This document shows, in pieces, positions 36,301 through 46,975 of a DNA stretch of 64,000 nt. Location: the NCBI GenBank assembly GCA_013398015.1, contig VZRR01013707.1, positions 310,390 to 374,389 on the forward strand, in the 5' to 3' direction. Below the pieces are notes generated by a model. The model saw only the letters and a program-made list of their open reading frames with translations. It did no database searches and was not told the origin of the DNA. A program made the translations under genes and the position numbers. Numbering within the stretch: position 1 is the first letter of the stretch; each line of letters opens with the position of its first letter. This DNA is from Oreocharis arfaki. Taxonomy: Eukaryota > Chordata > Aves > Passeriformes > Paramythiidae.

Positions 36301-39300
36301 CTACACACACAGGTTGTTCCCAACATATATATGTTGAGCCTGTGCTTGGGGGTTTTTGTCGAGAGAGAGACACCACAGTGCCCATGGGAAGGGCTGTTCT
36401 GCTGCACCACCTTTCTTACTCCAAGAAAATTTTCTGAAAATGCTTTACCTGAATGCCACATGGTGTGATATAAACCTTCTTAATCATAGAGAAGGTTTTA
36501 GGCTGGTGACAATTAGGTTTAGAAGAGCGAACCTGTTCGGAAAAGAGGTACTGCTTATGTACTGCAACCTCATAAAACCATTGTGGAATGTTTCAGGCCA
36601 CCATTTAGTGCATAGCAAGTGACAGGTTACCTACAGCTAAGTACATATATGTTTTATGATTGTTGAGTTCTGTTAGGTGATCTGATTATACACTAATCTA
36701 AATAAATTCAAATGCCAGTAAGAAACAGAGGAACAGTGACAGGTGAAGAAACCTCAGTAGCCTAATTGGTGAAAACAGAGCACTTCAAATTAGTTGCTCC
36801 AAAGTCATCTGGGGAGATTGAAGAGCCCACTCTTCATGGAGTGAAATCCTCTGAGATGGATGAAGGGGAATATCTCTCTCCAAAGCCAAGCAAGCAAGCT
36901 AAGGGGTGGCTGCCCACAGGAATGCAGAATTTATTGTGGCTTGTGGGGGAAGAGAATTTGGAGTTTGCTCAAAACTAAATATAGGATCATTTAAGGGGAT
37001 TGTGGAAATGCACATGACTTCCTATGGGATGTTTAGAGGAAGGACTAAAGGTGGAGAAAGGGAAGGATCTGGTTTAATAAGGCAGAAACAGAAGTGGACA
37101 GTGAGCATTAAACTAGTCAATCATGTAAACAGGCCTCTGGTCCATTTATTTGTTTGCCTGAGCTCTGTTCTTGGTCACAGCAGTCTATCCTATTTCCTCA
37201 TTTAGTCCTATTTTTACCTTCTGTGTGTGTGCCCACCTTGCTCTTTGCCTGCAGGCATTCCTGAATGCCAGTGGTTTTTTGAGCCAGAGCAGCCAATGAG
37301 TATGATGAGAAGTTACTACTCATCAAGACCAGTGTAGATGTGCCATACATGCTTTTCAATGCACAGATTTACACATATGCACCCCAAAAAACTGTGTGTA
37401 TTAAGCCAGCCATTGTCTGGATACAAAAATTTTAAAATTTTTCAATATTTTTCAGTGGTTTTAGCTTACATGAAAATATTGAGAATCAGAAAATAACATA
37501 GAAACTTTACTAACACTAATCCAAAAATTTAATTTAATAGCCATATGTCACGATGTGTAAGTCCAGGAAATTAATTCTGCCAGAGGCAGATAGATATCAA
37601 AAAGTATATGCAGTTATCCTCCAGCTGTCTGTCATCCAGTAAGTCCCAGGTTTATTTATCCTTATTAGTTATGTGCCTAGATTTGTCATTGATGGATGCC
37701 TTGCACTAGTCATTTGAAAGAGCTGATAGCCTTTAAAATGTGCACACTGAGAGTTTCCAGAGCAGAGGAATAACTAAATTATTCTAATGGATGTAAGTCC
37801 TGAGAGAAAAACACATAAAACTTCAGGAACAGATTAAAAAACTAAGAAAATCAAGTAGGGTACAAATAATTTTAGAATTCTTGTGAGTTTTCTTTTTAAC
37901 TTTGTATCAGAATTTGTTCCCCTCTTGTGTCCAGAGGTATACATTTGTGAACAAGTTTAGACAGAAGACTACCAAGAAGTGTAGGTAAATATAATGTATT
38001 TGTCAAAGCAAGACAATCACTTCACAAGAACTATCAGAGTATCTCAGCCTCAGGAGACCAGAGGCTTTAAAAAGTACAGAGGAGGCTGCTAACTGTAAAA
38101 CAAACCACTGAGCTCCAGCTCTTACCTGAGATGTGTGTGGGTGCACAGGCACAGGCGTGGGGGTGTCTCACAAAAGCTGCTAATAACCCTTAGGCTTCTA
38201 AGTACTCTCAAATCAACAAAGCACGGAGAACTACAATCACTTTGTTTTGTGAAAATTATAGCCACAAAAAGAGAAATTAATGTATGCATGAAAACAAATC
38301 CCCAGCAGCCGAAGCAAAGTAATCCTGTTAATAAGTTTCTAGCATAGAACTTCGAAACAGAAGAGCATCTGAATCAGGATCATATTCTTAAAACACACCT
38401 TCATTAACTACCAGCTGAGAAAGTGTAGCACAGCTCCTGTGTCCTGGCTGAAGTGACAGGTTCTTTTTTTAGTCCTTTCGGGTTATATTCTTGGTCTAAT
38501 ACACCTGGACATCAAGAGAGTCACCCTCCTGAGGAGCATCCTGACTAATAGTCTTTCTGATTTGAAGACAGTGGCAATTTTGCAATTGCCTTTAGTGGTG
38601 CTAGGAGTACACCAAACAGGATTCAGCTAAAGCATGGGATTTGTTAATGGATGGGATCAGAATCTGAAAACTCTTTTCTCCATATGCCTTAGAAAGGACA
38701 AAGACCAGACAACAATATTTTGACTTTCAGGAGGCTTGCATTGTCTTCACAGGCTGCTGTAGTGTGTTTGCAGCAAACTGCAAGGGAAAATGTCTTTATG
38801 CACAGAAATGACCAAAATTCTTCCTGTCTTGTCCCAGTGTGAAAAAAGCCGGCATACAGTGAGACGTAACTAATATAAAATACTGTACCTGTGGATATGA
38901 AATTGCATTGATAGTTACTGCATTTCTGCTATTTTATCTTAATTTTTTAGACATTAAACTGGCAATTGCCTACCAAAACATACTGCACTCTGCAAGTATT
39001 TGTAGATCTTACCATTAAAAGGCTATATTAACCAAAGAATCAATTAATTTTTTTCTCTAGAAATAAGGCTACATGATGATATCTGAGACTTTACTACAGA
39101 GTAACCTAGCAACCATTTTGTTATCCATGTGTTGATCAAAGTATATACTTTGAAAAAATGGAAAATTCTGTATTATAGATTGAGCCAGTATAAAAGTTGC
39201 CACAAACCTGACACTTCTTATGCAAATGGGACAGAAAAATGCAGTAGCTAATGAGGTAAAGCTTTGTTAGAAGGACATCCATATGACTTTTCCCACATTT

Positions 39301-42300
39301 GTTTGCCTTCTGGCAACTGGTATTGTGCAAATATTTTTTAGCTTTGCACATTCTCCTACATAGGCACACGTACTTGTTATCTAGCTATCTCTTCTTCTGT
39401 TAGACCTATAGGGCCGGAACCCAATGATTTACACAAACTTTTAATTATTCTATTATTGATATAAACACATAGAGATACCCAAAATTCTATATTCCCAGTA
39501 AGCACAATACTATCTTCAGTGTTGTCTCTATGCCCTGGTGTCCTTCAACAAAGAGTGAAAAGCAATTTATGCCAAACTTTATATTACCTCATAATTACCT
39601 ACTCCCTATAGGGAGTCCAGAAAATGTAGCATTTGCCATGATGTTTAATGTAAACAGTGATTTTCAGAGCATGTGTTTGTACACAGCAAGTTTTCCAGCA
39701 TGTAGACAGGGCCAATCACACCCTGACAGAATGGAGGTAACACTGCCTCCACAGTGGGCAGACAATGGTTTACAGTGAGATTAAGTACTTGGGCAATCTT
39801 CATTTCAATTCCTTTAATATAATCATCACCAGATTTTTCTACTTTGCAGAGTCAAAGGTCTAAGCAGTCTGAAAAGAGTCAGTAATGTTCTGGGAGCAGT
39901 ATTAAAATCTGACATATTGATTAACTACCGGATTACAAGATCTAAATGCCAGAGCTACCAAATCTCAAAGGGCATTTAGTCTGAATTTGAGTAGATCCTC
40001 AAGGAGAAAGTGAGCATATAGTGCTGAACTTGTCAAAAATTCCAGTTCTTCCCAGTGAAAGCAGTGCCAGCAATGGAGATCTGGTCTAACAGCTGGATCT
40101 CAGATAGAATATCTGCTCAAGACCTTTTTAGCTCCTTACCTGAGAGAAAGAGCAACTTTTGATGGCTAACCTGCAGTGCTGGATTTTCTGCTAGGTATGA
40201 TCCTGCTTCATTTGTATGCAATTGAATATACAGAAGTAAGCTGTACTGTTAGTATTTGGGTTGTTGTAAAAGAGTTTTCAAAGGTCTTTTACCTTTGAAA
40301 TTTTTGATGTGAAAGTCACAACACACTGGCACACTATTCACTGGAGAACAGAGATCTGTTAAGAGAAATCTGGTGTATTGCCACATGACCAACAATTTAG
40401 TATAAGATCAAGTAACCCTATGTGTTAGCAGGCTACACCATTAAACTGCACTTGAAAAACAGGTTATTGATTTGAATGTGATGTCTTTTAGTGCTAAGCA
40501 TTAGCCAGAATACCCTGACATAGACATGAAGTGGGAAAAATTACTTGAATCTGGAAGGTTTCCTGTAATACTATAGTACAATAGAAAAGTCTGCAAATTA
40601 TGTAAAAGTATAATGAGTTGCTGAAGCCAAAACCTTTCACCCACAAGCAGTCTGTTAAACACCTACACTTATCCTATAGAGTATTAGTGGACCCCTGTAG
40701 CTTTTGATTGAAGAGAAAAATGTGTAGCAATTTTTCGACAGAAAGCTTTCAACATTCATAATTGTGAAATGTTGCTGTCCAACTCTGTAAGAGTTTGGCT
40801 TTGCTTGGGCTGCCAAATGCTGCAAATATCTACCTGCCTGAAAAGCAAAGGGGCAGAAATAAAAGAAATACGCCTTCAAGATCTCAATCCTCCCTGTGTT
40901 GCCACTTAGCCTACCTGATACAATCTGATGGGAAGCTTTTAAAGTATGATAAAGGAAAGTCCTGATTTAATTCAGAAACTAAGATCCCTCTAGGTGCCAT
41001 TCCTGGATTGACAAATGTGTCTTTCTATCACTCCTGTGATTGTTTCTAATGTAAACCTCCTGCTGCAGTCCCCCAATGTAAGTGCTGGCTGGTTCATTTT
41101 CATCTGATTCCTCAGAAGAATGAGTAGGTCAGGCAGTGGAAAAGGTTGCTAGATGAGGAGATAAATGGTTTTTGGATACTAAGCAAAAAATATCTATACA
41201 AATCTTTTACCTAATGTACTGTTTTTGTTGTCAATAAAATCGTTAAACTCAGGGACTTCAAGACCTGTTCTGATCTGTCCCAATACTTACCTTTATAATA
41301 TAAAATTAAAATACAACTTGCATTAACCCAGTAAAGTAAAAGTAAATTGAATTAAAACACAGGAAAATGAGAGCACTCAGTGTGCAACAGAGACTCCCAG
41401 CAGACTGGCAAAAATGGTATTTCATACTCTTGAAAAAAAGCATATCACCTACCAGAAGGGACCAATAATTTATCAAGATACAGGTCAGTTTTCTCTAGGG
41501 ACTGTTCCAAAGACTTTGTGTGAGCCACAGGAGTAGGAAAATTTAATTCTTCACCATCAAAAACTCTGGGGTTCATCAACGGTAAACTTGCTTCCTTCCA
41601 TTGGCAGAGTTCAAATTGCTGACCACTTTTGGTTTTGGAAATTGGGGGGTGGGGATTTGGTGGGATTTTTTTGGTTTTTTACAGGTATGCCAGTCATACT
41701 CAGTTCAGATAAATCAAGCTGTTTTCACTGAAGTTGAAGTTGGGGGATCCCCTCGAGAAACAACACAAATTTCTGAAACATCAGTGAAACCTAAACATCT
41801 GTGACAGGATTTATATATGGGAGTTATGTTCTTGATTCTGATCATCTCTGTCCAGCCAAGGTCACAGAAGCTTGCCACATTGGTGGACATGCTGAACTCC
41901 ACTCAGCCTTGCAAAGATACTGCAACCATTTAAATGTGATGCTCTTTAACAGGGAAAAGAAAAAAGATTCAAAGTAAGGAAAATCTGGGCTTTGCAGATT
42001 ATTCCAGTTAAAGAAATGAGAGTTTGGCTTAAAATCTCCATGAGGTAAAATAATGATGAATAGACAAATGAATGTGAACAAATATGCTACTAGCGTGCAA
42101 AAGTAATGACAGCCAGTCTGTATTTTATTTTGTTGCTGAAAAGAAACACATATCATATTTATCTCTTTCACTGAAGCAATCCACATTTCAAACAGACATT
42201 TAAGCAGCTAGATGTTTTCTTAGCAAAAATCAAATCTGGTTAACAGAACAAATGTTCATGTGACAACCTGTCACAGTGTTACTTTTTACTAATGAATTTA

Positions 42301-42810
42301 CTTAGTTATCTCTTCAACACAAACAATTTAAGAACCATAATTGGTAACCATGGTCTTGATAGTCCTTCAGCAACTTCTTACAGCAACACTGTACAACGAA
42401 ATTATATCTGTAATGTAACATATATACTCCTAAGTACAATAATGGACATTAAAAGCATGTTCCACAACATATCTGTTAAATCTATTATATAAACTGCTAA
42501 AATAAAGTACCACATAGGCTCACTTTCAGCTATTTGAAAAGCATTAAAAACTCATGTTATATGAACAGGAACATCCCATACTCAGCTTTTCTAAGTGAAT
42601 ATTTAAGATGCACCATAAATTACAGTGCTTTAAAGCACTTGGTATGTTAATAAAATCACCGTAGTATAACGGACAGACAAAATAAGTTCCATCAGCCTAC
42701 TGATGCTTACTATTATAATGTATCTGTAAAACTCAGGACTTCTGTGAGGCAATGGGTTCCAGTCCCATAACATGAGTTATGCAATATTATACTCTTTCAT
42801 ATGGAAGTGT
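30330..42810. other. Long unique noncoding stretch
   Basis: About 12.5 kb without a gene, RNA or transposable element that I can recognise. Parts of 31860-32400 are purine-rich on the plus strand. A perfect 16-bp palindrome, CAACATATATATGTTG, lies at 36321-36336. A weak CTCF-like match lies at 31929-31943. ORFs are under 115 codons. Distal exons of a gene with very long introns, or ancient repeats, could be hidden here. Confidence 0.5.
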
Positions 42811-42812
42811 GT

Positions 42813-43006
42813 TGTGGTTTAACCCCTGCTGGCAGCTGAGCATCACACAGCCACTCACTCACCCTCTCCACCTGCCCCACAAAGTGATGTGGGAGACAAT
42901 CAGAACAAAAGAGAGAAAACTCATGGGTTGAGATAAAGGTAGTTTAATGAAACAGAAAACGAAGAAAATTATGATGATGATAATAATAATAATGATAATA
43001 ATGATA

Positions 43007-43063
<57 letters not shown>

Positions 43064-43438
43064 TAATTAGAGTATATAAAACAAGTAATGTACAAGGGAA
43101 TTGCTCACCCCTCACTGACTGATGCCCAGCCCGTTCCTGAGCAGTGGACTCTGGCCAGCCTTCCTCCTAGTTTATTGCTCAGCAGATGCCATATGTTATG
43201 GAAATCCTTTTGGTTTGGGTTTAGCTGTCCTGGCTGTGTCCCCTCGCAGCTTCTTGTGCCCCTCCAGCCTTCTTACTGGCAGGGCACAAGAACCTGGAAA
43301 GTTCTTAGCTCAGTATAAACACTGAATAGCAGCAGCTAAAACATCAGCATGTTGTCAACATTATTCTCATACTAAATCCAAACAGCACTATACCAGCTAT
43401 TAGGAAGAAAATTATCTATCCCAGCTGCAACTAGGACA
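42813..43438 (-). mobile_element. Solo ERVL-type LTR, copy A
   Basis: On the minus strand the 626-bp block begins TGTCCTAGTTGCAGCTGGGA and ends ...GGTTAAACCACA, the terminal pattern of an LTR family common in birds. An ATTAAA poly(A) signal is present (plus-strand TTTAAT at 42943-42948), with GATAAAGG/CTCATGGG segments in U5. Blocks shared in order with copy B include GCTCACC..., TTTGG...GTCCTGG, CTTCTYRTGCCCCTCC and AACATCAGCRTGTT. I see no convincing target duplication. Sequence outside holds no retroviral internal region, so it is solo. Confidence 0.85.
42970..43064 (+). repeat. (ATA)n/(ATG)n microsatellite inside LTR copy A
   Basis: About 95 bases of ATG, ATA and AATAATG triplets becoming pure (AAT)n at the right. 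It sits between the AACAGAAAACGAAGAAAA and AAGTAATGTACAAGG segments of the LTR. It produces the poly-isoleucine ORF on the minus strand, which is not a gene. Confidence 0.95.
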
Positions 43439-43980
43439 AAGAGTCAATTTATAATTTTTCTATTTGATGTTACAGCCACAGATGTTGTCTCTCCATCAAT
43501 ACTCAAAAAAATCATTATCCTAGAAGCTTTTACTTTAAAAAATTATAATCACTTGATGAAAGGAAAACCCAACACTTTTGCAGCTATTTTTCTACCCTGA
43601 AAATCTCATTACTTTATTTGTATGAATGTCTCATGGAACCTCTTTTTTTTTCCTACAAATCTGTGCTGACAAGACTTGCTGACCTAAATTGTTCAATAAT
43701 GCATCAATTCGTTATTTTGTATTTATGATGTAGCTCTTCCCTATCCCCCCAAAGTGCTGTGCTGAAGTTTGGAGCCAAGCATGAGTTACAAGCCTGCAAA
43801 GCACCATGTGTGCTAATTGAGCTGTATATATTATTAATATGCAATGCATCCTGATACCAAGCTTCCAGAGCCCCAAGGCCTTCTGAGAGATTCAAAGAAA
43901 GAAGAGAGGAGATCCCACTTGCCCTCCGCATTTTCTGCCTCCTTTTGTTGGCTTTTGGCTAAGGCTCATTATCAGAGCAG
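43439..43980. other. Unique noncoding DNA right of LTR copy A
   Basis: No gene and no retroviral internal sequence. It argues that copies A and B are not the two ends of one provirus. Confidence 0.5.
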
Positions 43981-43984
43981 GAGG

Positions 43985-44098
43985 GAGGCAGAGCCGTCAC
44001 TCTCCATGGCGGTCACGCCGCCCTGCCCGTCGCAGCGATGCGCACACGGGCACTGCAGCGCTATCTCGCCTGAGTCCTGGCAGACGGTGCCGAGCGGT
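43985..44098. promoter_or_regulatory. Short CpG cluster
   Basis: About 14 CpG dinucleotides in some 115 bases (GCCGTCAC...GGCGGTCACGCCGCC...GCAGCGATGCGCACACGGGC...GCCGAGCGG) inside CpG-poor DNA. There is no TATA box or known exon. ORFs cross it on both strands (111 codons plus, 77 codons minus) with no recognised domain. It may be an unmethylated regulatory element, or a conserved exon I cannot name. Confidence 0.4.
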
Positions 44099-44169
44099 TT
44101 GTGCTTTGCTGACACAGATGCTTTCTTCAGTGCTTTCTCTAGGAAGAGCCTTTCCAAGAAAACCTTGTT

Positions 44170-44600
44170 AAGCACCTGACAGAACCAATCTCCTTTTAAT
44201 TTCAAGGCACTTGGACCTTTAGATGTAATTACATGTATAAATAGAATGGCTCACCCAATTTTCCTGCTGTTTGTAACTTTCATTTCATTATTTTCATTTA
44301 GCTGACAGAGAGCTGACAATTGTAGCCGTCTCTGGAGATGGTGTAGTGAATCCAATTTACAGACATTCCTTGTAATTGTTCAGCAACAGACTGTCTGGCC
44401 ATGCATTTAAGAACAGAGGTGAAGTTATATATATTAGGATGAACCCAAATCAAACTAACACATCTTATTTTATTTTTAATTTAAACAGCAGAAATTTAAG
44501 AGAATGTAGCAAACTGTACAGGCATGAGAGCCCATCTGGACATTTTTGACAGGGCTCCTGTCACGCTGACAACTTTCTACAGCTCGGTGGTGTCTGACAA
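44170..44600. promoter_or_regulatory. Candidate enhancer rich in TGACAG (MEIS/PKNOX/TGIF-type) sites
   Basis: TGACAG occurs at 44177, 44303 and 44547 on the plus strand and as CTGTCA at 44558, with TGACAA at 44314, 44567 and 44595. Two of them form TGACAG-GGCTC-CTGTCA, a perfect inverted pair (44547-44563). TGACAG is the core bound by MEIS, PKNOX and TGIF homeodomain proteins. Such homotypic clusters beside a CpG cluster fit a developmental enhancer, but conservation is not visible to me. Confidence 0.3.
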
Positions 44601-44604
44601 ATTC

Positions 44605-46165
44605 AAAAACTATTTTCTGGGCTTATTAAGAGAAAATTGAAAGGGTCCAACCATGAAGCAGCCTCTGATTGCTGCTCAGCACTGCATCTTCTCTGCTGCT
44701 GCCCTGAATGCAGGCAGTCCTGTGGGATGCTACACCTGGCACATGGGGACAGCTCCAGAAATGAGCACATTACCTGCTCCTGGTAAGGAAGACAGGAGAA
44801 CCATAAAAGAGTGTGTATTCCTATACACCCCTAACACTTAACATCTCCCTTTGCTTCCCTTAAATTCTTTACATTCCTTAAACGTATTGCTTCCTTTAAA
44901 TTCATTATACAAATACAAAATTAAAAGCTTTGAAAGGACTAACATATTCCTATCAAATAGAAGCTTCAGGTTTGTGCTTTTCCATGGCTTCATTGAAGTT
45001 TACCCAAGTGAATACTCCCTGCTTAGACGTACAGTCCCAAATCTCACATGGAGAGTCATGTGCCTTTGGTACTCGGTATGGCAAAGATAGTATAGAAAAT
45101 ACCATCAAAAACTGCAGCCTGGGAGCTCTGAAAAGGAAAAACATAAAAGTACGAACAGCTGCTAACAGCTTCATATTATGTTCCCTCTGGAAAGTAAATA
45201 CAGCCTATGGGGAATTTTCCAGTTGATACAAATGGCTCAAACTACAGGGGAAAGAAGAGAGAGAGAGGGAGAAAGAGAAGTTTTGGGAACCTAGAAAAAC
45301 TACAGAAATTACAGTCTCAAAGCCTCCAGTTCATTTTGAAGTCAATCTGTTCCACTTCTATTAAGATGACTGGCAATCAGAAGATATTTAAGACCATTGT
45401 CTTTCTTTACTGGACTTTTGCTTCTAAGTACTGTCATCTTTTTTTAAGCAGAGGTTATAAAAGTACTGATATCAAGTTCTAGAAAGTAAAAGAAAATCTT
45501 ACTGAAGATAAAGGGATTCTTACAAAGAAAATGTTATTTCCCTGTTACATTACTTTTTTTGTAGACATTCCTGCACTAGAAATGAATGGCATTGCAAATG
45601 GGGTAAAAAATAATAATACAAAAGACATGACATAATGTAACAGGAATTGCTGTATCGATTGTGCGTTCCCTGTTCCTTCAGTCCATTTGGTCCATTGCTT
45701 CTTAATTAGTATTGTGTGTGTCTACATTAATGTGATAGCCTGAAGCAGGAGTGCACTTCTCAATCAAATGTCCTGCCATTTCCAATTACCCTGTTTTGTT
45801 TCAGATCTCAGAGTAAACTGAGAGCACACAAGCTCCATTTCACTGTATAGGCCTAAATGAAGAGCTGAACTTCACAAGTTCACCTGAGGTACTCCAATCA
45901 CTGACAGTCTGCAGCATGAAAGAGAGTCAGTCCCAGTGCATGTGACAGAGCTGCTGGGTCCTTGGCACCATCTTTCCCCCAACAAAACATGCTGCACTGA
46001 ACTGCCTGCTATGGTGGATGTAGTTTTCTTCCATTCATGCCAAACACCTTGCTATATTTGCAGCCTGATTAAAAATGTAGCAAATCCAAAATATAAAAAA
46101 CTTATTAAGGCTTTTAAAGTTCTTCTTTGCCATCAGAAACTATCAAATATTTGCTCTATTTCTTC
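44605..46165. other. Unique noncoding DNA
   Basis: No gene recognised. A short imperfect tandem repeat (TTGCTTCCYTTAAATTCWTT type) lies near 44860-44910 and a GA-rich run near 45250-45280. Confidence 0.45.
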
Positions 46166-46168
46166 ACT

Positions 46169-46240
46169 GTTATCCAGGTTTTGGCTGGGATAGAGTTACT
46201 TTCATCTCAGTAGCTGGAACAGTGCTGTCATTATCTCAAT
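46169..46240 (+). mobile_element. ERVL-type LTR fragment in opposite orientation
   Basis: TATCCAGGTTTTGGCTGGGA, then TAGAGTTACTTTCATCTCAG, then TAGCTGGAACAGTGCTGT match the start of the same LTR family (TGTCCTGGTTTTGGCTGGG..., TAGTAGCTGGTACAGTGC), here on the plus strand. Only the first 70 or so bases are recognisable. It lies 35 bases from LTR copy B, which is on the minus strand. Confidence 0.7.
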
Positions 46241-46275
46241 CCTCTGGGCCCATATTGCAGGCCAAAAAGGACTGC

Positions 46276-46970
46276 TGTGGTTTAAGCCCAGCTGGCAACT
46301 AAGCACTGAGAAACTGCTGGTTCAACCTCCCACAGCACAGTGGAATGGGGAGGAGAATCAAAAGTAAAACTTGTACATTTAGATAAGAACATGTTAATAA
46401 TTTAAACAAAGTAAAAGAAGATGGAGAAGACAAAGGAGAAGACGGAGGAGAAGACGGAGGAGGAAGAGGAGGAGGAGTACGAGGAGAAGGAGGAGAAGGA
46501 GAAAAAGGAGAAGAAGGAGAAGAAGGAGAAGAAGGAGAAGAAGGAGAAGAAAGAGACGATGACGACAATGACGACAATGACGACGATGACGATGATGATG
46601 AAGATAAAACCAAGGCAAAACAAGTGATGCACAGTACAATGGCTCACCACCTACTGATTAATGCCAGACCCTGCTCTCCTTTTGGGTAACTCCCCCAGTT
46701 TATACACTGGGCATGACGTTCTCTATTGTGGAATATCCCTTTGGCCAGTTTGCTCAGATGTCCTGGATGTGCTTCCCACAAGCTTCTCATGCCCCTCCTC
46801 ACTGGTAGAGAAAGAGACACTAGAAAGTCCTTGACTCAGGGTAGGCACTATATAACAACAACCAAAACATCAGCGTGTTATCAATATTATTCTAATACTG
46901 AATCTCAAAAACACAGCACTGTACCGGACACTGAGAAGAAGTTAACTCTATCCCAGCCAAAACCAGGACA
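46276..46970 (-). mobile_element. Solo ERVL-type LTR, copy B
   Basis: On the minus strand the 695-bp block begins TGTCCTGGTTTTGGCTGGGA and ends ...GGGCTTAAACCACA. The flanks ACTGC (46271-46275) and ACTGT (46971-46975) look like a 5-bp target-site duplication with one change, the size made by ERVL-class integrases. It is the same family and strand as copy A. No internal viral sequence is attached. A long GA-rich microsatellite has expanded inside it. Confidence 0.88.
46416..46606 (+). repeat. GAA/GGA/GAC compound microsatellite inside LTR copy B
   Basis: About 190 bases of GAAGAC, GGAGAA, GAGGAG and AAGAAGGAG triplets, turning into GACGAC/GATGAC at the right. The plus strand is almost pure purine over the first 140 bases, a composition that can form triplex DNA. 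All six frames are open through it, which explains the acidic, serine- and phenylalanine-rich ORFs. Confidence 0.95.
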
Positions 46971-46975
46971 ACTGT

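Noticed and set aside
37425..37442. 18-bp palindrome made of A and T runs (A5T4A4T5)
   Set aside because: Low-complexity AT sequence; expected by chance in DNA of this composition.
42859..43095. Poly-isoleucine ORF
   Set aside because: It is the (AAT)n microsatellite of LTR copy A read on the minus strand.
46299..46650. Acidic, poly-Ser, poly-Leu and poly-Phe ORFs on both strands
   Set aside because: These are six-frame readings of one GAA/GGA/GAC microsatellite inside an LTR.
42813..46970. An intact ERV provirus with two LTRs
   Set aside because: No internal viral sequence is seen between the LTRs, and copy B has its own 5-bp target duplication.
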